A stretch of DNA of 64,000 nt. It comes from Byssochlamys sp. IMV 00236 (Eukaryota > Ascomycota > Eurotiomycetes > Eurotiales > Thermoascaceae). The stretch is from contig MSJH02000669.1 in the NCBI GenBank assembly GCA_001931875.2, forward strand, positions 1 through 64,000. Direction: 5' to 3'. The position numbers and the translations under genes are program-made. Shown piece by piece: positions 10,666 to 22,898 of this stretch. Each line of letters opens with the position of its first letter. Position 1 is the stretch's first letter. Below the pieces are notes generated by a model. That model was not told where the DNA came from. It made no database searches and saw only the letters and a program-made list of their open reading frames with translations.

Positions 10666-12781
10666 TGCATTTCATCCAGAGAGGCACGAGAAATTGGGTG
10701 GGACATGGTTACATTGTGGTAAGCAGCCTTCCAGTAACGGAGATCTGCCCGAAGGGAACTACGCATGATATTGAGATCGGCACATACTAGATCACCAATT
10801 CTTTGCTGCAGTTATTGGGCTGTATGGCCGGCACCCGATAGCCTAATTCAAGTCTGAGAGATGGCCGAAGTATATTCCTTCAGGAACCAAGCATGTTGCA
10901 TGTGAAAGTCTACCTACAACAGACCATGATCAGTTCTTTTTTACCCGATGCATAATAGTCATTCATAAGATCTGGGATCTTCAAACAATCAAACCCTGAT
11001 TCTTTCGAGAAATAAGCATATACAATCGCAGAAGGTGTTATCTGTACGGTTATCAATCTCGGAATTTACCGGCACCTATCCATTCTTCGAAGCCTCAATT
11101 GCACTTCTCGGGTGTAGATATAGCGAGGAGAAAAGCACGGAATTCCTGCAGCCCATGAGACCTTTGGATATCGAGCTGCGTTTCCTCCGTTTTTCGGACG
11201 CAATCCTGCGGCGCAGTATACTTGATCCGGTCAAAGAGAACGTTCCATAGCGTGATATCTGCACTATGACAGGAAATGCATAGCGATTGCCTCCCTTTGC
11301 CCTTCGACTGAGCCGGAAATGACCTCCGCCCGTGGAGAGATGAATGGTCCAAAGGGACGGCAGTGTGCGGACGATGTTGTTAAGAACCCTGTCAACCTTG
11401 AACGGGCAGCTTTCTGGTTCGTCGGTACCTGTTCGATATCCCCACTGATCAACAGCACTGATTATCAGATAAAAATCGGCCCCATCCCATCCATGATGGA
11501 GAAAAAGGGTCAATAATTTCTCTCGTCCCGGAATCTTATCTGATCCAGTCCAGCCCCGGCAAGGAAGTTCCCCCGTCCAAGACGGTGGGCTCTAGTGGGA
11601 TGATCGTCTCTGTGAAAGACAAAAGGCTCTATTTTTCAGCCTGGGTCATTAACCGGGACGGGATTCCTGCATCGGAGCTGCGCTTAAACAGGTACAGTTC
11701 CAAGCTGTTCCTATGCGCGTGTCAACCATGAGCCGGTGGATCGTGACGGCAACTAAGAACGACAAGTCATACCATCATGAAATAACCTTCCAAAGACAAG
11801 GTAGAGTTGAATATCTTTCGTCCGTAAGCCAGGTGAATACGTGTCGGCTATCTATGTTAGCTGATTGAACTACATACTTGCATGGATCTACGAGAAGTTC
11901 CCTGATGCCAAAAAACCCAAGATACACAATCAAGGCCAATTCAGATACTGGAATGAGCAATGTCATCTAACCTCCACATACTCTACATACAGCGGACTCG
12001 CTTAGTTCTTAAAGGTCATTGCATGTCTTAAGCGACACTCCACCACCCCATATCTGCACAAGGTCCTTCATCACTAGAGCAGAGCAGCTCATTATTCGCA
12101 AAGATGCAGGTAAAATAAGCGATCGCGCCCACAATTTGCCAAGACACGGTGCAATATGGGATCCACGCCTTCCCTTGGCTTCCGCGAACGTGCTGCGAAC
12201 AAAACTCATGCTAACGGTTGATCAAGCCACGGCACGGGGAAGACCGAGCGGATCGTCACTATTTTCAACCATAATAAGACGCCATCCGACATCGAGATCC
12301 ACCGCTATTCATTTACTGTCATCCGCTTCGAGAAACTACTCCGAACCCGTTCTACACGTAGAGTATAGAGACGGTTCACAATAATTACATACCTGAGGGA
12401 ACTTTATCGACCCGAGCCGGAGAGACGCAGTGTGCACTGTTTCCGAGTACCTACACGGGAGACTCCGATTCCGGCTTTGGACCGAATATTCAGCTTTCTA
12501 TATAGCGATCATTTTTATGTAATTTTGTTAATTGGCGAATCTCTCTACCTAACGTTGCAGACGAGGGGAGTGGCAGCAGACCCAACGAAAAAAGATAGTA
12601 CACTGCCCGAAAGTGATACAGTTCGCATCATCTCCTGCCATTATTAAACCCTCGAGACTCATCTCAATCCAACCGACATATCCTAGATCCAAAGAAATCA
12701 TCCTCTTTTTCACCTTATCCCAAAAGGCATCATCATATATACATTGGTGCGTAAGAGTCGTTGCATGCGATATTCAGTGCT
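10666..12781. other. intergenic stretch, no gene supported
   Basis: About 2.1 kb. Several open frames of 60-145 codons overlap on both strands (for example 11076-11513 minus, and a plus-strand frame of about 80 codons ending near 11730), but none has a recognisable domain, start context or splice partners. A decayed gene is possible; no direct evidence. Confidence 0.4.
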
Positions 12782-14785
12782 CTACTCTTGCACTATCTTT
12801 CTCTGCCGGAACTCGACCACCTGTTCCGGCATACAAGTAAACCTATCTCTCTTGATGTGGGTGGCACCGTCACCAGTGTTCAGCTCGAAGTGCTGCATAA
12901 CAGCCACCAAGAACTGTTTTATGATCACGTTGGCGACGTTTTTGCCCAGGCACTTTCGCGGGCCCATTCCGTATCCCAGCATACTATAACGGGCCTCTCG
13001 GCTAGTGATTTTATCCCATCGCTCTGGACGGAAGGAATAACCATCCTCTCCCCAGATGGGAGACGTTTTGTTGAGTCGCTGGGTATCGATGATCACGGTA
13101 GTTCCGGCTGGAATGAGAAAGCCATCTATGCGTTTCTCTACGGCGGTTGTCTCGGGGAGAGAGAACCCTGAGGCGTCGATTATCAGCAGCGATTAGAATG
13201 GTACAGACTCCCAAGGTATACTCACAGACTGGCGGGTTATTACGGAGAATCTCGAGGTAAGTCTTGTGAAGGAACGTATCTTCTCTTCTGACAAACTCTG
13301 CGATCTTCGTCTCGTCGCTTTCGATGGCTTTCACCTCCTCGTATAGACGCTGCTGGGAGTTCGGTGTCCGCCCTATATTGATCAATGCGTACGCAAATTG
13401 AGCGGATGTGACATCAATGTTGGTGAAAAGGATCTCGTCCAGCGATTGTAGGAACTGACGACTAGTCAGTCGATGTCGGGAGACAAATCCATCGGTTTTG
13501 GCTTACCATATCTGTGGTCATCTCACCGCGCTCAACGGCTTGGAACATCCGTTCTGCACGACAAGGCGTACCCGACTTTATATGGAGTCAGCTGATAAGG
13601 CCCGGTGGTTGGAATCCGATGTTCATGCCTACCTTTCTTGCCTCCTCGATCACATCCAAGTTGAATTCTTTCCAACCATCCTCATACGCGTGCAGTGCTC
13701 GGTTGGCAGCTGTAGGCAGGTAACGGTAAAACCGCATGTTCTCCCAGGTTCCGAAGAAGGTATGAGCCGTCACTTTCTCATGGATCTTGTTCAAGTGCCA
13801 CAACCTCTCAAAGACCTACAATCGAAGGAGCATCAGCTACCGTACGAACTTTGATACTTCCCACTTCCCAGTTGTGAGTTTCTTACCTCGTCAGTAAGCA
13901 TGTCACCGTACAGAGACATGGAAATCATACGGAAGGGCAGTTTTCTGCACGCCGCAACACTGTCTGCGAGGAAGGTACTCGGAGAAGTAGGTGTGGCTGC
14001 GGAGTCGCCGGGCAGCTTTGTTGCCCAGTCCGTAAGGGCCTTCTGGAACTCAAGGATCATCGAAGCTGCTTCTCCAGCCGAAAAATGAGCTTCGAGATGT
14101 CTGCGAGTTTTGTGCCATCTCTCTCCGTTCTGGACGCCAACACACTGGCCGAGGCTCCTATGGATCAAGTGCGCGTCAGCTCCCTCCCGATCAGAGTATG
14201 AGAGGAAAGGACACGGTTTCTATACCTTAGGAAATACTGGCCCATATTGGCATCCTGTTTCTTCTCGTGGTCTTGGGGGAACAATCAGCACCCCGTATCT
14301 CCAGGCTACACTGAGAACTTACATCTAGCATCCTTTTCGAAGAAGTCGCGAACCTGATTAGGACTGAACAACACCAGTTCGATCTTCGATTTGTTCTTGA
14401 CAAGATACGGGTCTGGTCCGCTCTTTTGTTCTCCCTCTTGCGAGAGCTCCTTCCTGTGGGTCGAGAATAAGCTCACGATCCAGAGTGTCGGTACAACGCG
14501 GTCGGGATATACTTACCCATGAGTGAAACGGAGATACCTAGTATCTTTGTCAAGGATCTTCATCTTTCTGCCATCGATATGCTTGTAGTGGAACGCGTTT
14601 GCCCTTTTTCTTGAATGCAAAACTGCAATGGCTCCAAGAATCAGGAACAGCAGAGTGAACCGGATTTTCAAAATTGAGAAGATCAGAGTATACACGGGCG
14701 TCTGACTTGACAGTTCATCTTCATTTACTGTCGAATCTAGATAAGACACCACGGATACTCTGTCACTTGTTGATGTCAAATTCAT
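12782..14785 (-). CDS. cytochrome P450 monooxygenase
   Basis: Membrane-anchored heme-thiolate monooxygenase, probably in the endoplasmic reticulum; substrate unknown. Eight exons join in phase: 14785-14517, 14453-14323, 14271-14226, 14157-13887, 13815-13633, 13575-13507, 13454-13226, 13167-12782, giving 527 aa, a normal P450 length. A membrane segment lies at about residues 30-55 (VYTLIFSILKIRFTLLFLIL). The K-helix ExxR is in YLEILRNNPP, the PERF-type motif is SFRPERW, and the heme-binding loop is YGMGPRKCLG with the Cys ligand. This loop has Tyr where most P450s have Phe. LPETTAVEKRIDGFLIPAGT before the PERF region is typical. It is divergent from an O-methyltransferase with 1.1 kb between the starts, a layout common in fungal secondary metabolism. 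The exon 6 acceptor at 13576 is my best choice; the alternative at 13554 breaks the frame. Confidence 0.92.
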
Positions 14786-15888
14786 TTTCGAATTTTCTCG
14801 TCCAATGTCTGTTTAGAGCAAACGAAATTGGGTCTGCGAGTATGAACAGGAACGATCCCAGTCGAGGTTATAGAAAGCTGTATAATTCATGTAGGACAAG
14901 GATCTCCTGATACGGACCGTCAATATTAAGCACTAAATGCAGGGAATACCCTGCAGCTCATCAGAGAAGTGATCACTATGCTTACTGTTATTCCTAAGCA
15001 AGTATGGCTCCGCAATGCTGAAGATGGCCACTCCCAAGTATCCACGACAAAACATCACGTTGAGATATCGAGAAGTTTCCGTGACCCGGCTCTTGAGTAC
15101 CTAAAACCCTGTCGTGAGGCACACATACTAGGTAGATCCATTTAGCAGGACACATCTCCTCGGGGACCATCAAGGTTTGGTTGTGGCCTCAAAATGTGCT
15201 AGAATGGAACCCGCCATACTCTCCTAGTAATACGGTACCAATACAGGGGAGACGGGCTGTAGGCCTCCACTCCGCTATCTCAGGGCTGTCAACTTTAACA
15301 GAGAAACAAAAGAAGGAATCGACGTTGTGAAGCAGGGTGGCTGCATCGTGCAGTTGCCCGATTTCGGAGGATGTTAGAATAAGGTAAACATCAATGGTGA
15401 TCATTTTTCTTTTTTCGCCCGTGCAATCTATGAGCATGACACACGGCTGAGAATCTTCATGATGGAGAAAGATTGATTAGGGCATGTTGACAGGACTCTC
15501 AGCCCCAAGTCCCTCTTAGCACGATTTAGTTCCACCCACCGGCTATTTTTTCAGTCTTGCCAAGGTAGGCTCCGCCAAGGAGGGGAGGCTCTCTACATGA
15601 GACTTATTGCGTCCGGAGATCGCCAGTTGGAGAATCCCGATCGGTCTTGAGATCACCAGAATGTAAAATGTGTGCGGGTTCTGATCCGCTTCAATGGGTC
15701 GTACTGTTGGTCACAGTTTGACCGTGTGGTGATTTGAGTTGTAGCCGTACGAATGCTCAAGGGACCACGATATTGAGTAGCAGATTTCTAGATAAACCAA
15801 CGGAGTCGTCCTTTTGAGGGAGTTGAAGAGAAAAGCTTTCTTCCAGTCTTAAAATTCCTCCGTTGGTTGTTGATATCATTTCCGCATA
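14786..15888. promoter_or_regulatory. shared intergenic promoter region of the P450 and O-methyltransferase genes
   Basis: 1.1 kb between divergent start codons. No open frame here is supported as a gene. The sequence should hold both promoters, and co-regulation is an inference from layout. I could not single out a palindromic Zn2Cys6-type operator. Confidence 0.5.
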
Positions 15889-17486
15889 ATGGCAACCGAG
15901 AAGAATCCAGTTCAAGAGCTCGAGCAGCTTCGAGACCTCATCAATTCTTCTATAGATATTATCAAGAAGAACGTTACTGAGAATGGAGATCCTCCTCTGA
16001 CATTGAAGACCAACGAACCCCATCCGATCTACAGCAGGAATGACCCCCATTTGGCACAAGCTCTGAGGACTGTTTCGTCCTCGGCGCAGATGCTCAGGGC
16101 TCTCCTTGATCCGAACACCTTCCTCAACGATATCATATACGGAGTAAGATACTTGGCTTTCGTAGAATAGTGGTCATAGTCGAGACTAATATCTTTGATT
16201 CAGTATCATGATGAGACCGCTCTTCTGGTCGCCTGTCAAGCGGATGTCCCCAACTTGATCGGCGACACCGACCGTCATATAGACGAAATTGCTGCTCAGG
16301 CGGGTTTGAATGCTGACAAACTCGGCCGTTTCTTGAGGAACCTGTGCAACTCATACATCTTCGAAGAGACAGCACCGAACAGGTTTGCTAACAATGCACT
16401 CTCTGCGAGGTTCAAACCTGAAGGAAAGAGAGCAATTGTCGGGCATTGGTATGTCTGCCAGCGGGGATATAACCACAGGGGCGATACTGATAATGCTATT
16501 CCAGCGCCGACGAAGCTCGCGTTTCCTCATGCAAGTCATGGGAAGCACTTACCCTTCCTGAGTACAAGGACTCCACGGAAGCAAACAAGGCTCCTTTCAA
16601 CATTGCCTACAATACGTCGCTCACATACTTCCAGTATGTTGCGACTGAAAGACAGGATATAGGAATAAGGGCGAAGAAGGCCATGGCCGGGAAAGGATTC
16701 AATCTTGGTCAATACCTCAGCTGTAAGTCGACCTAGCGTCTCTTTACCGAAAAAAGAGACAATTGACGACGAGATTGCAGTGTACCCCTGGGGATCTCAG
16801 AAAGGCGCCAAAATCGTAGATGTCGGGGGTGGAATTGGGGCCGCGACGTTCCCCATCCTTCAAGCCAACCCGGACCTACGACTGACGGTGCAGGATATTC
16901 CGGATACTGGACCTGAGTTCCAAAAGGTAACTGCATGACTCCCGTGGACCTGGTATCCTTCCCTGCATGAGGACCAAATATTAACTTCGACTCGTTACTT
17001 TAGAACCTTGAACAAAACTTCCCTGACATCTTGAAGTCGGGTCGTGCGGAGTTCATGGAACTGGACTTCTTCAAGTCCGCCCCTGTTAAGGGTGCGGATA
17101 TCTACTTCCTGCGCCATGTCATTCACGACTGGCCGGACGCAGAAGCCATCAAGATCCTTAGTGGCTGTACTTCCTCGATGTCTGCACAGAGCAAGCTGCT
17201 AATTTGTGAGCACGTTGTCTGTCCCACATATCGGTCCGCAGATGACAGCACCACAGCCGAGAAAGGATCTAACAGCGAGCCACACTTCGTAGCACCTGAG
17301 CCGTTGTTGGCAAACTGGGGAGACGCACCCACCAGCAGGCTAGATCTGCAGGTATACACATGTTTGAACGCCAAGCAGCGGACGAAGCTTGAATATCAGG
17401 CTCTAGTCCAGCAGGCAGGCCTGAAACTGGTCAAAGTGTGGCGCAACTTGGGAGATGAGACCATCCTTGAATGTCTGCTTCGCTGA
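15889..17486 (+). CDS. SAM-dependent O-methyltransferase (family 2, COMT-like)
   Basis: Transfers a methyl group from S-adenosylmethionine to a hydroxyl on a small aromatic or polyketide-like substrate; the real substrate is unknown. Five exons (15889-16143, 16204-16448, 16505-16722, 16781-16926, 17004-17486) join in phase and give 448 aa, the usual size for fungal secondary-metabolite O-methyltransferases. The N-terminal part is a helical dimerisation domain. The SAM site is VDVGGGIGAATF (about residue 170), the second acidic site is VQDIP, and the catalytic His lies in RHVIHDWPD, followed by the ICEHV acidic segment. The ATG at 15889 is preceded by cataATGGC, a fair context. An insertion rich in Ser/Thr/Glu (about residues 345-375) is variable in the family. 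Divergent from the P450. Confidence 0.92.
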
Positions 17487-19944
17487 GGGTATTCTCAGTT
17501 AGAATGTCTAACGCACGTAAGGTGCCGTTCTAGTAGATTCAAGATATGCCGGATGCTTCTTTAGGCAGCCTCATCCGTCCCATACTTAGGGAATAGTAGT
17601 TCATCAGAAACTTCCCTTTTTTTTCTTTTCTTCGTTTAGCAGTAATTTTATATTGAATCGTCACCAAAGAGAATGATTGGACACCATACCATATGCAGAA
17701 CCCCCTCAAAGCACCAAGTAGGTCTCCCAGGATGAGAAATTTTGTGTGGTTAGACGTATCGTCCGGACAGATTCCCACAAGGACGGAAAGTGGCCGGCAT
17801 GGATCGAACCTAAGAGATGTCCTTGCAGATGACTCCAGGCTGACAGGACGTGTCGCTGGCCACCTCGATCGGGGGCCATGCTGATCATCCCTATTTACCG
17901 TGAATAATGATTTTTCAAGCACGCTGAGCGTGAAGTGGTTCGAACATGTGGCGTGCCGATCAGGCGGGAACAGATGTCTCGGCCGTGGAGAATTGGATCC
18001 TCTGCTGAGCTTGGGGTGGGACACGCGGGCCGAGTATAATAGCTAGTCGAGAAATTAGTTCATAATTCTTCAAGTACTATATACTCTTCGACAGTCAATA
18101 TCCCTGTCTCTGTCGGAAATGGGCCGGACCCTGCCGATAGTTTGTGCTCCTCGGTAAAACAAACCATCTTTTCCTTCGGACTTTTAGACAATTTCATTGA
18201 CTTCCTGAATGAATAACTATCCAGAAAACAAACTCCATGTTCTAATAGGGGACTTACCTCAAGGCTGACACTAGGTTAAGGGCTATAGCATATTTGCAGA
18301 TGCCCGACGACTGTATGATAGTTCCATGGTAGGCCATTATTTCTTGGCCCGATAGTTCGTTTACCGCCGTAGACGGATTCCATCAGTCATTCCATCATGG
18401 CGTCACTCTGTGGGAATTCGAGTGAATATCCCCATTGAACTGGTAGATCAGTCTGCCTAGCTCTCTTCTCTTTAGAGTCCAAAGCATCTTCGGATGGATA
18501 AGTTTCCCAGGATGTCCCTGTCGACATAAGCGTCAGAAGTGGATCCCGCTTAGTCCCACTCTAACGGCGATGCTGCCGTTATAGTTATCTGATAATCGCA
18601 TAACTTTGATCAGAGATCATCAGGCCCCTTCAAGCGAAGTTGAAGACCATGTTCTGCTCCACTAATGGGAGCAGATTCCAAGGAACGTACTGGAACCATG
18701 CGGCTATTATTGATGTCTCTTATTCCGAGGTTTTCCTGATCAATTGTGCTCGTGATACTCAACCTTCAGGAACAACACTTGGCATCCGCACAAGCCCGAG
18801 AGTGGAGTTATCATACAACCTTGAGCTAAAGCCGGACGATTGCCGTGAGCTGTAATGAAGTCCTGGGCAACGCTTTTGCGTTGATATCAGACGTTGGAGT
18901 AGTTCAAGCGGAGCGATTCAGACACCGATCTCCCGGCTATCTGTGCTGCTTCTTCAAAACCCGTATGGGGGATCCCTTTCACAAGGCCAAGGCCCTCAAG
19001 TTAGTCCGTCTGTGTGGATACGTCATTCCTCAATGAAGTGACTCCATCGGCAGGGTTTCGTAATTTACGTACACCACTGTCATGAATAACTAATGAAAAA
19101 GAAAGCACACAGGGCTGGAAAGGATTATTGGTGGCGTAGTCCCCGAAATATCAAACGATATTGCTCAATAATTCGTTCTTTTGTAGTTCTGAATCCCGAG
19201 TTCTTGGCCCATTGTCTCCGTACAGGTCCTGAAGACTTCGTCCCGCTGCTTGGACTTCCACTCGACAGCGTTCCGCAGAGCTTGCGAGACAACTTAACAC
19301 CAAGGCGAAAGGAGGATGATTTAGCCCCTGTGGATAGTGCCGTTCAGCTTGCACAGAAAATATGTCAATTGGAAACTCGAATTGAGTGTCGTTGAAACCT
19401 TTCTTTCTTCGTTACCGGGCTGCGATCAGTCCTCCATTGGCGGTTCTCGAGTATTCTGTCGCTTCGGGAAACTCCTCTCCAGCTAACAGATAACAACAAT
19501 TCTCATGAGAAATTATACTTCCTTGGTGAAAGCAAGCTTCTGCGCACTTCTTGTAGCACCTCGATTGGCCCGTGACATGTCAAGTTACGTACTCGAACCG
19601 GTGTGAGTGGAGATTATACCAAATCAGTTACCTGAGTGACAATCGACATAGATTACTTTCAGGGCTCCACTTACAGTCAGATTCAACCCGTCCCTTCGGG
19701 GACTTCTGTTCATTATAGGCCAGGCAGTCCTTTGCTCCGCAAAGTTCGGGTCAAAGAGATCTAGGTTTCCCGGGGCTCTGGATATTCCACGAAGTGATTG
19801 CTCAGGCAAGGAGGTATTTAGTAGAGGAATACTTACAGAATCAAGGTCTGAGCGGATATCAAAGACCCTATTTTCCATGATATCCTCTTCTATGTTTCCT
19901 TTGCGAGTCTTTCTGCTTCGTCCGTTAGCATTGATATCATTCAA
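17487..19944. other. long intergenic stretch, no gene supported
   Basis: About 2.5 kb. Plus-strand open frames at 18640-18855, 18845-19036 and 19093-19395 lie in a row, but I found no splice sites that connect them into a convincing protein and recognise no domain. A minus-strand frame of 161 codons (17539-18024) looks like chance. A relic or a gene with many small exons cannot be excluded. Confidence 0.35.
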
Positions 19945-21971
19945 ATGGCCGACTTCCTCTTTCCCGCGTTCGAGCAGCGGATTCGCTCTCACAGGAGGCT
20001 CCTCTACCCTGCATTCTTAACAGACTTGGTTCGAGGCGCTTCAGACGCTATTGAAGCACTCGAGTTGTTCCGCGGCCTTCTCCTGGGGACCAACAATGGT
20101 CCACAGTCAGTTGGTTTCATGGCCTTCGATGCACACGGAGGAGATACAGCATGTCATTTTCGAGCAGGGATGTTGCTTGAAGTCTTCTCGGTGCACCGCC
20201 AACTGATACTCGACCAAACTGTCGGGACACCAAGGATCCCCTTGTGGATCAACAAGTATATCCAATCGTTGGAAGAAACACGTGAGCGAGCAAAGAAACT
20301 CTGCGCAGCACTCACATATGACCGAGTTCATCCAACGAGGCTCGGTTTAGGGGCCAAAGAGGACACATCTGAACATATACTCGGCGTCTTGGGATGGACA
20401 GAGCCTTTCTTCCCGCGAAACCGCGAGGGTTTGTACGGCAGCATCGAGCCTTCCGGGGAGAGCCAGAAAGGCGTCCCTTTTATCACTGTCTTGAATAACG
20501 GGAACTTAACCCCCGCCTCTCTCGAGAGCCCCGAGAGCCCCGAGAACCCCGACCTCGAAGACCCTGGGCTTCTTAGCAATCAGCTCTCGTGCTTGAATCT
20601 GGCAGGACTCCCTCTTGAGCTCGACCACACAAAGCAAGATTGGCTCCATGGTGCTGGAAGACACGGTCCCCTCCATTCCGCCTATGAGTGGAACATTGGG
20701 GTTCCCCCTTCAAGTCCACCAAGGAGCCCCTCATCCGGAGCCACTCCTTCCATTGATGACTTCGAAAGCGATGTCTCCCCTCTTCAAACGCGATGGGACC
20801 TCCTCGATGGTAGGCTGGTGGTTCGATTCATTGTTTTTTCCTATATCCTCTCAAAGTACAAGACATTCTTTTGTTCCAGGGACGTCGTTGGCGCTCGTCT
20901 ATATCCGGAAGGTGCAGTCAGCCGCGGATATGAGTTGATGGAGCAGTCCTGGAATTTCAAAAACGTGGAATATAAGAAAGCAAAGCTTGAGAGAATGGCG
21001 CTGGAGCTCAGAGCTCTTCAGATGTGGCTATCCGATTTCAGCTGCGCCTGGCTGCAGTCCCTTTCGGTGAGATACTCTCCATCAAGTAACATGGCAAGGT
21101 GATCCATTCTGGTGTACTGTCTTGAAGCGAACACATCTAACGGTCCACTCAGACTACTGCTCGGAACAGTCCAAAAGTCTGCCAAAGGGTTGACAGCGGC
21201 GGCTTGCTATCCCGGTTATATCCTTCTCCGCAACGAACTTGCTCGAGAGGAACAGACCTTCGTCATGATTGACCGGCACTTCTGTCCACATGGTATGATA
21301 GTCTGTTTGCTATATAGCACCAAATGTTTTCAGACTGCTGACGAGTTACAGGAATCCATTTCAATGTGTTCCTAGCAGATCTCCACCATACAGGTAACAA
21401 GGAAGATCAAGAGACTCGCTTCGACACGCGGCTCGAGCCTGTCGATTGGAAGGTCAGACAAGTGACGCTTGACGACCTTTATAGTTTGCCGAATCAGTCA
21501 AGGCCTCATCCTGTCGTGATGGGTAATAGCATCCAGGGTGCGTCCGCAGATTACATCGCACGCTTATCATCTCACTACACTTCAGATCCTGTGGGAACAA
21601 GTCTTCATGAAGACTCCTCATGCGAAGAGAATGCGGCACATATAGAAGACTTCCTTGCTGCGGATCATGATAGGCTAGCTCTGTCCTTCTTTGCTGCCCA
21701 CAAAAGCTATTCCTTCCCTCTCGCAAATGCACAGGATGAAGTAGAATTTGTGGGTTCAAGAATGGATGAAGAATGGCCCGGTCTTCGCGAGCGATGGCTT
21801 GCGTCTCGAGAGGAGATTTCCACATTAGGGGGCGGCGAGCAAGGCCTCCATCTCTTCGGTTGGCAGCATATGTTCGTCGATACCAAAGAACGCTTGGCTC
21901 ATAAGTTGGATGTTTGGATCAAGAATGGGGAACTGATGCCGTTGTCTGCAGATGTCACGGCGAGGAATTAA
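19945..21971 (+). CDS. large uncharacterised protein
   Basis: I do not recognise the family. The model uses exons 19945-21066, 21178-21292 and 21352-21971, in phase, giving 618 aa. The segments KGLTAAACYPGYILLRNEL and GIHFNVFLADLHHTG appear only when these exons are joined and look coding. There is no signal peptide. The middle (residues about 190-290) is Pro/Ser/Glu-rich and likely disordered; the flanks are helical and hydrophilic (VEYKKAKLERMALELRALQ could be a coiled coil). A 70-nt segment at 20810-20879 has good donor and acceptor sites, but removing it would shift the frame and truncate the protein, so I keep it as coding. The first acceptor (21178) was chosen because it keeps the frame; the stronger-looking one at 21153 does not. 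Exon limits are therefore moderate. Confidence 0.6.
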
Positions 21972-22898
21972 TGTATTGGTTGGATCTCTGTGATGTTAAT
22001 GATATCCCACGTTTCATGTCCATCGGTTAGTCGATAGTAAATAATGGAGAAACTCAAATCGATACCCCGATCTGGCTTATTAACGTTGTCACGAGGTGCC
22101 ACGACTCCAAGATCGGGCAGTTTCTGGTAATTTGGGATACACCATTGCTACTGGAGGTATCGCAGGATAGGTAAGCTGCAGCATTTTTACTCCTGCCTTC
22201 CTGCATCCCTTCATCCCTTATATCCCGTGCCTCGCAAAGCTGAATTTCCAGGAAGATGGCGATACAAGCCGTTGCTGTGGGGTGAAGTCATTCAAAGTCA
22301 TTATTGATGCGCTTGGGGGCGCGGGGTTTCCCGTATTCGAGATAAGCTTGCTCCCTCGACCAGTTAGCCGTTCTTTTGGAAGTGGAAGCCCATTTCACCT
22401 TCGGTCTTTTGGTTATCTGGCTCTGGTGCCTTATCTGTTAAGATCTGCCTCGATAATCGCGACACAGAAGACCGACAGGGTTCAAAAGCATGGTTTAGGA
22501 ACATCAAAGGTCCCTCCCGGAACTGTCTCTTCGGGCTCTCTGTTTATTGTATGTAACACCAGCTCTGACATGCGGCGAGAGAAAGGTCATTATCCCACAA
22601 CAGTCTTCAGAAGGTGATCATCCCCAGAATTTCCTTACAGCGACGAGGATTCCCCGCGCCAATCATTCTTGCCGTTCGTGGTACTGGAATGCGGAGTTTC
22701 TGTCGGGATTCCAGATAATAATGTAACCCTATCGCCTTGTTATCTGGGCTTGGGCCTCTCTTGCTTCGCTCCTTGGCATGATAACAGCAGTCTAATCAGA
22801 CTGTTATATAGCCAAGCATTGAGATGTTCTCCCATCGTCGTACAGCTGACGCTGGAAGATTCCGTCCAGGATATCAACGAGATCATTCAGTCACGGCC
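21972..22898. other. intergenic, promoter of the MFS gene
   Basis: 0.9 kb without a supported gene. A TATA-like ttatatag lies at about 22803-22810, close to the transporter start. The open frame 22282-22617 is not convincing. Confidence 0.45.

Noticed and set aside
11076..11513. 145-codon minus-strand frame
   Set aside because: Overlaps other open frames on the plus strand and shows no recognisable motif.
11460..11733. Plus-strand frame of about 80 codons reading like protein
   Set aside because: No ATG, no matching splice sites found and no known family; could be chance or a relic.
18640..19395. Three consecutive plus-strand open frames
   Set aside because: I could not join them with phase-compatible introns, and no domain is visible.
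22824..22898. Upstream ATG for the Dal5-type transporter
   Set aside because: It lies only about 15-20 bp after a TATA-like element, so it is probably upstream of or at the transcript start; the ATG at 22899 has a better context.
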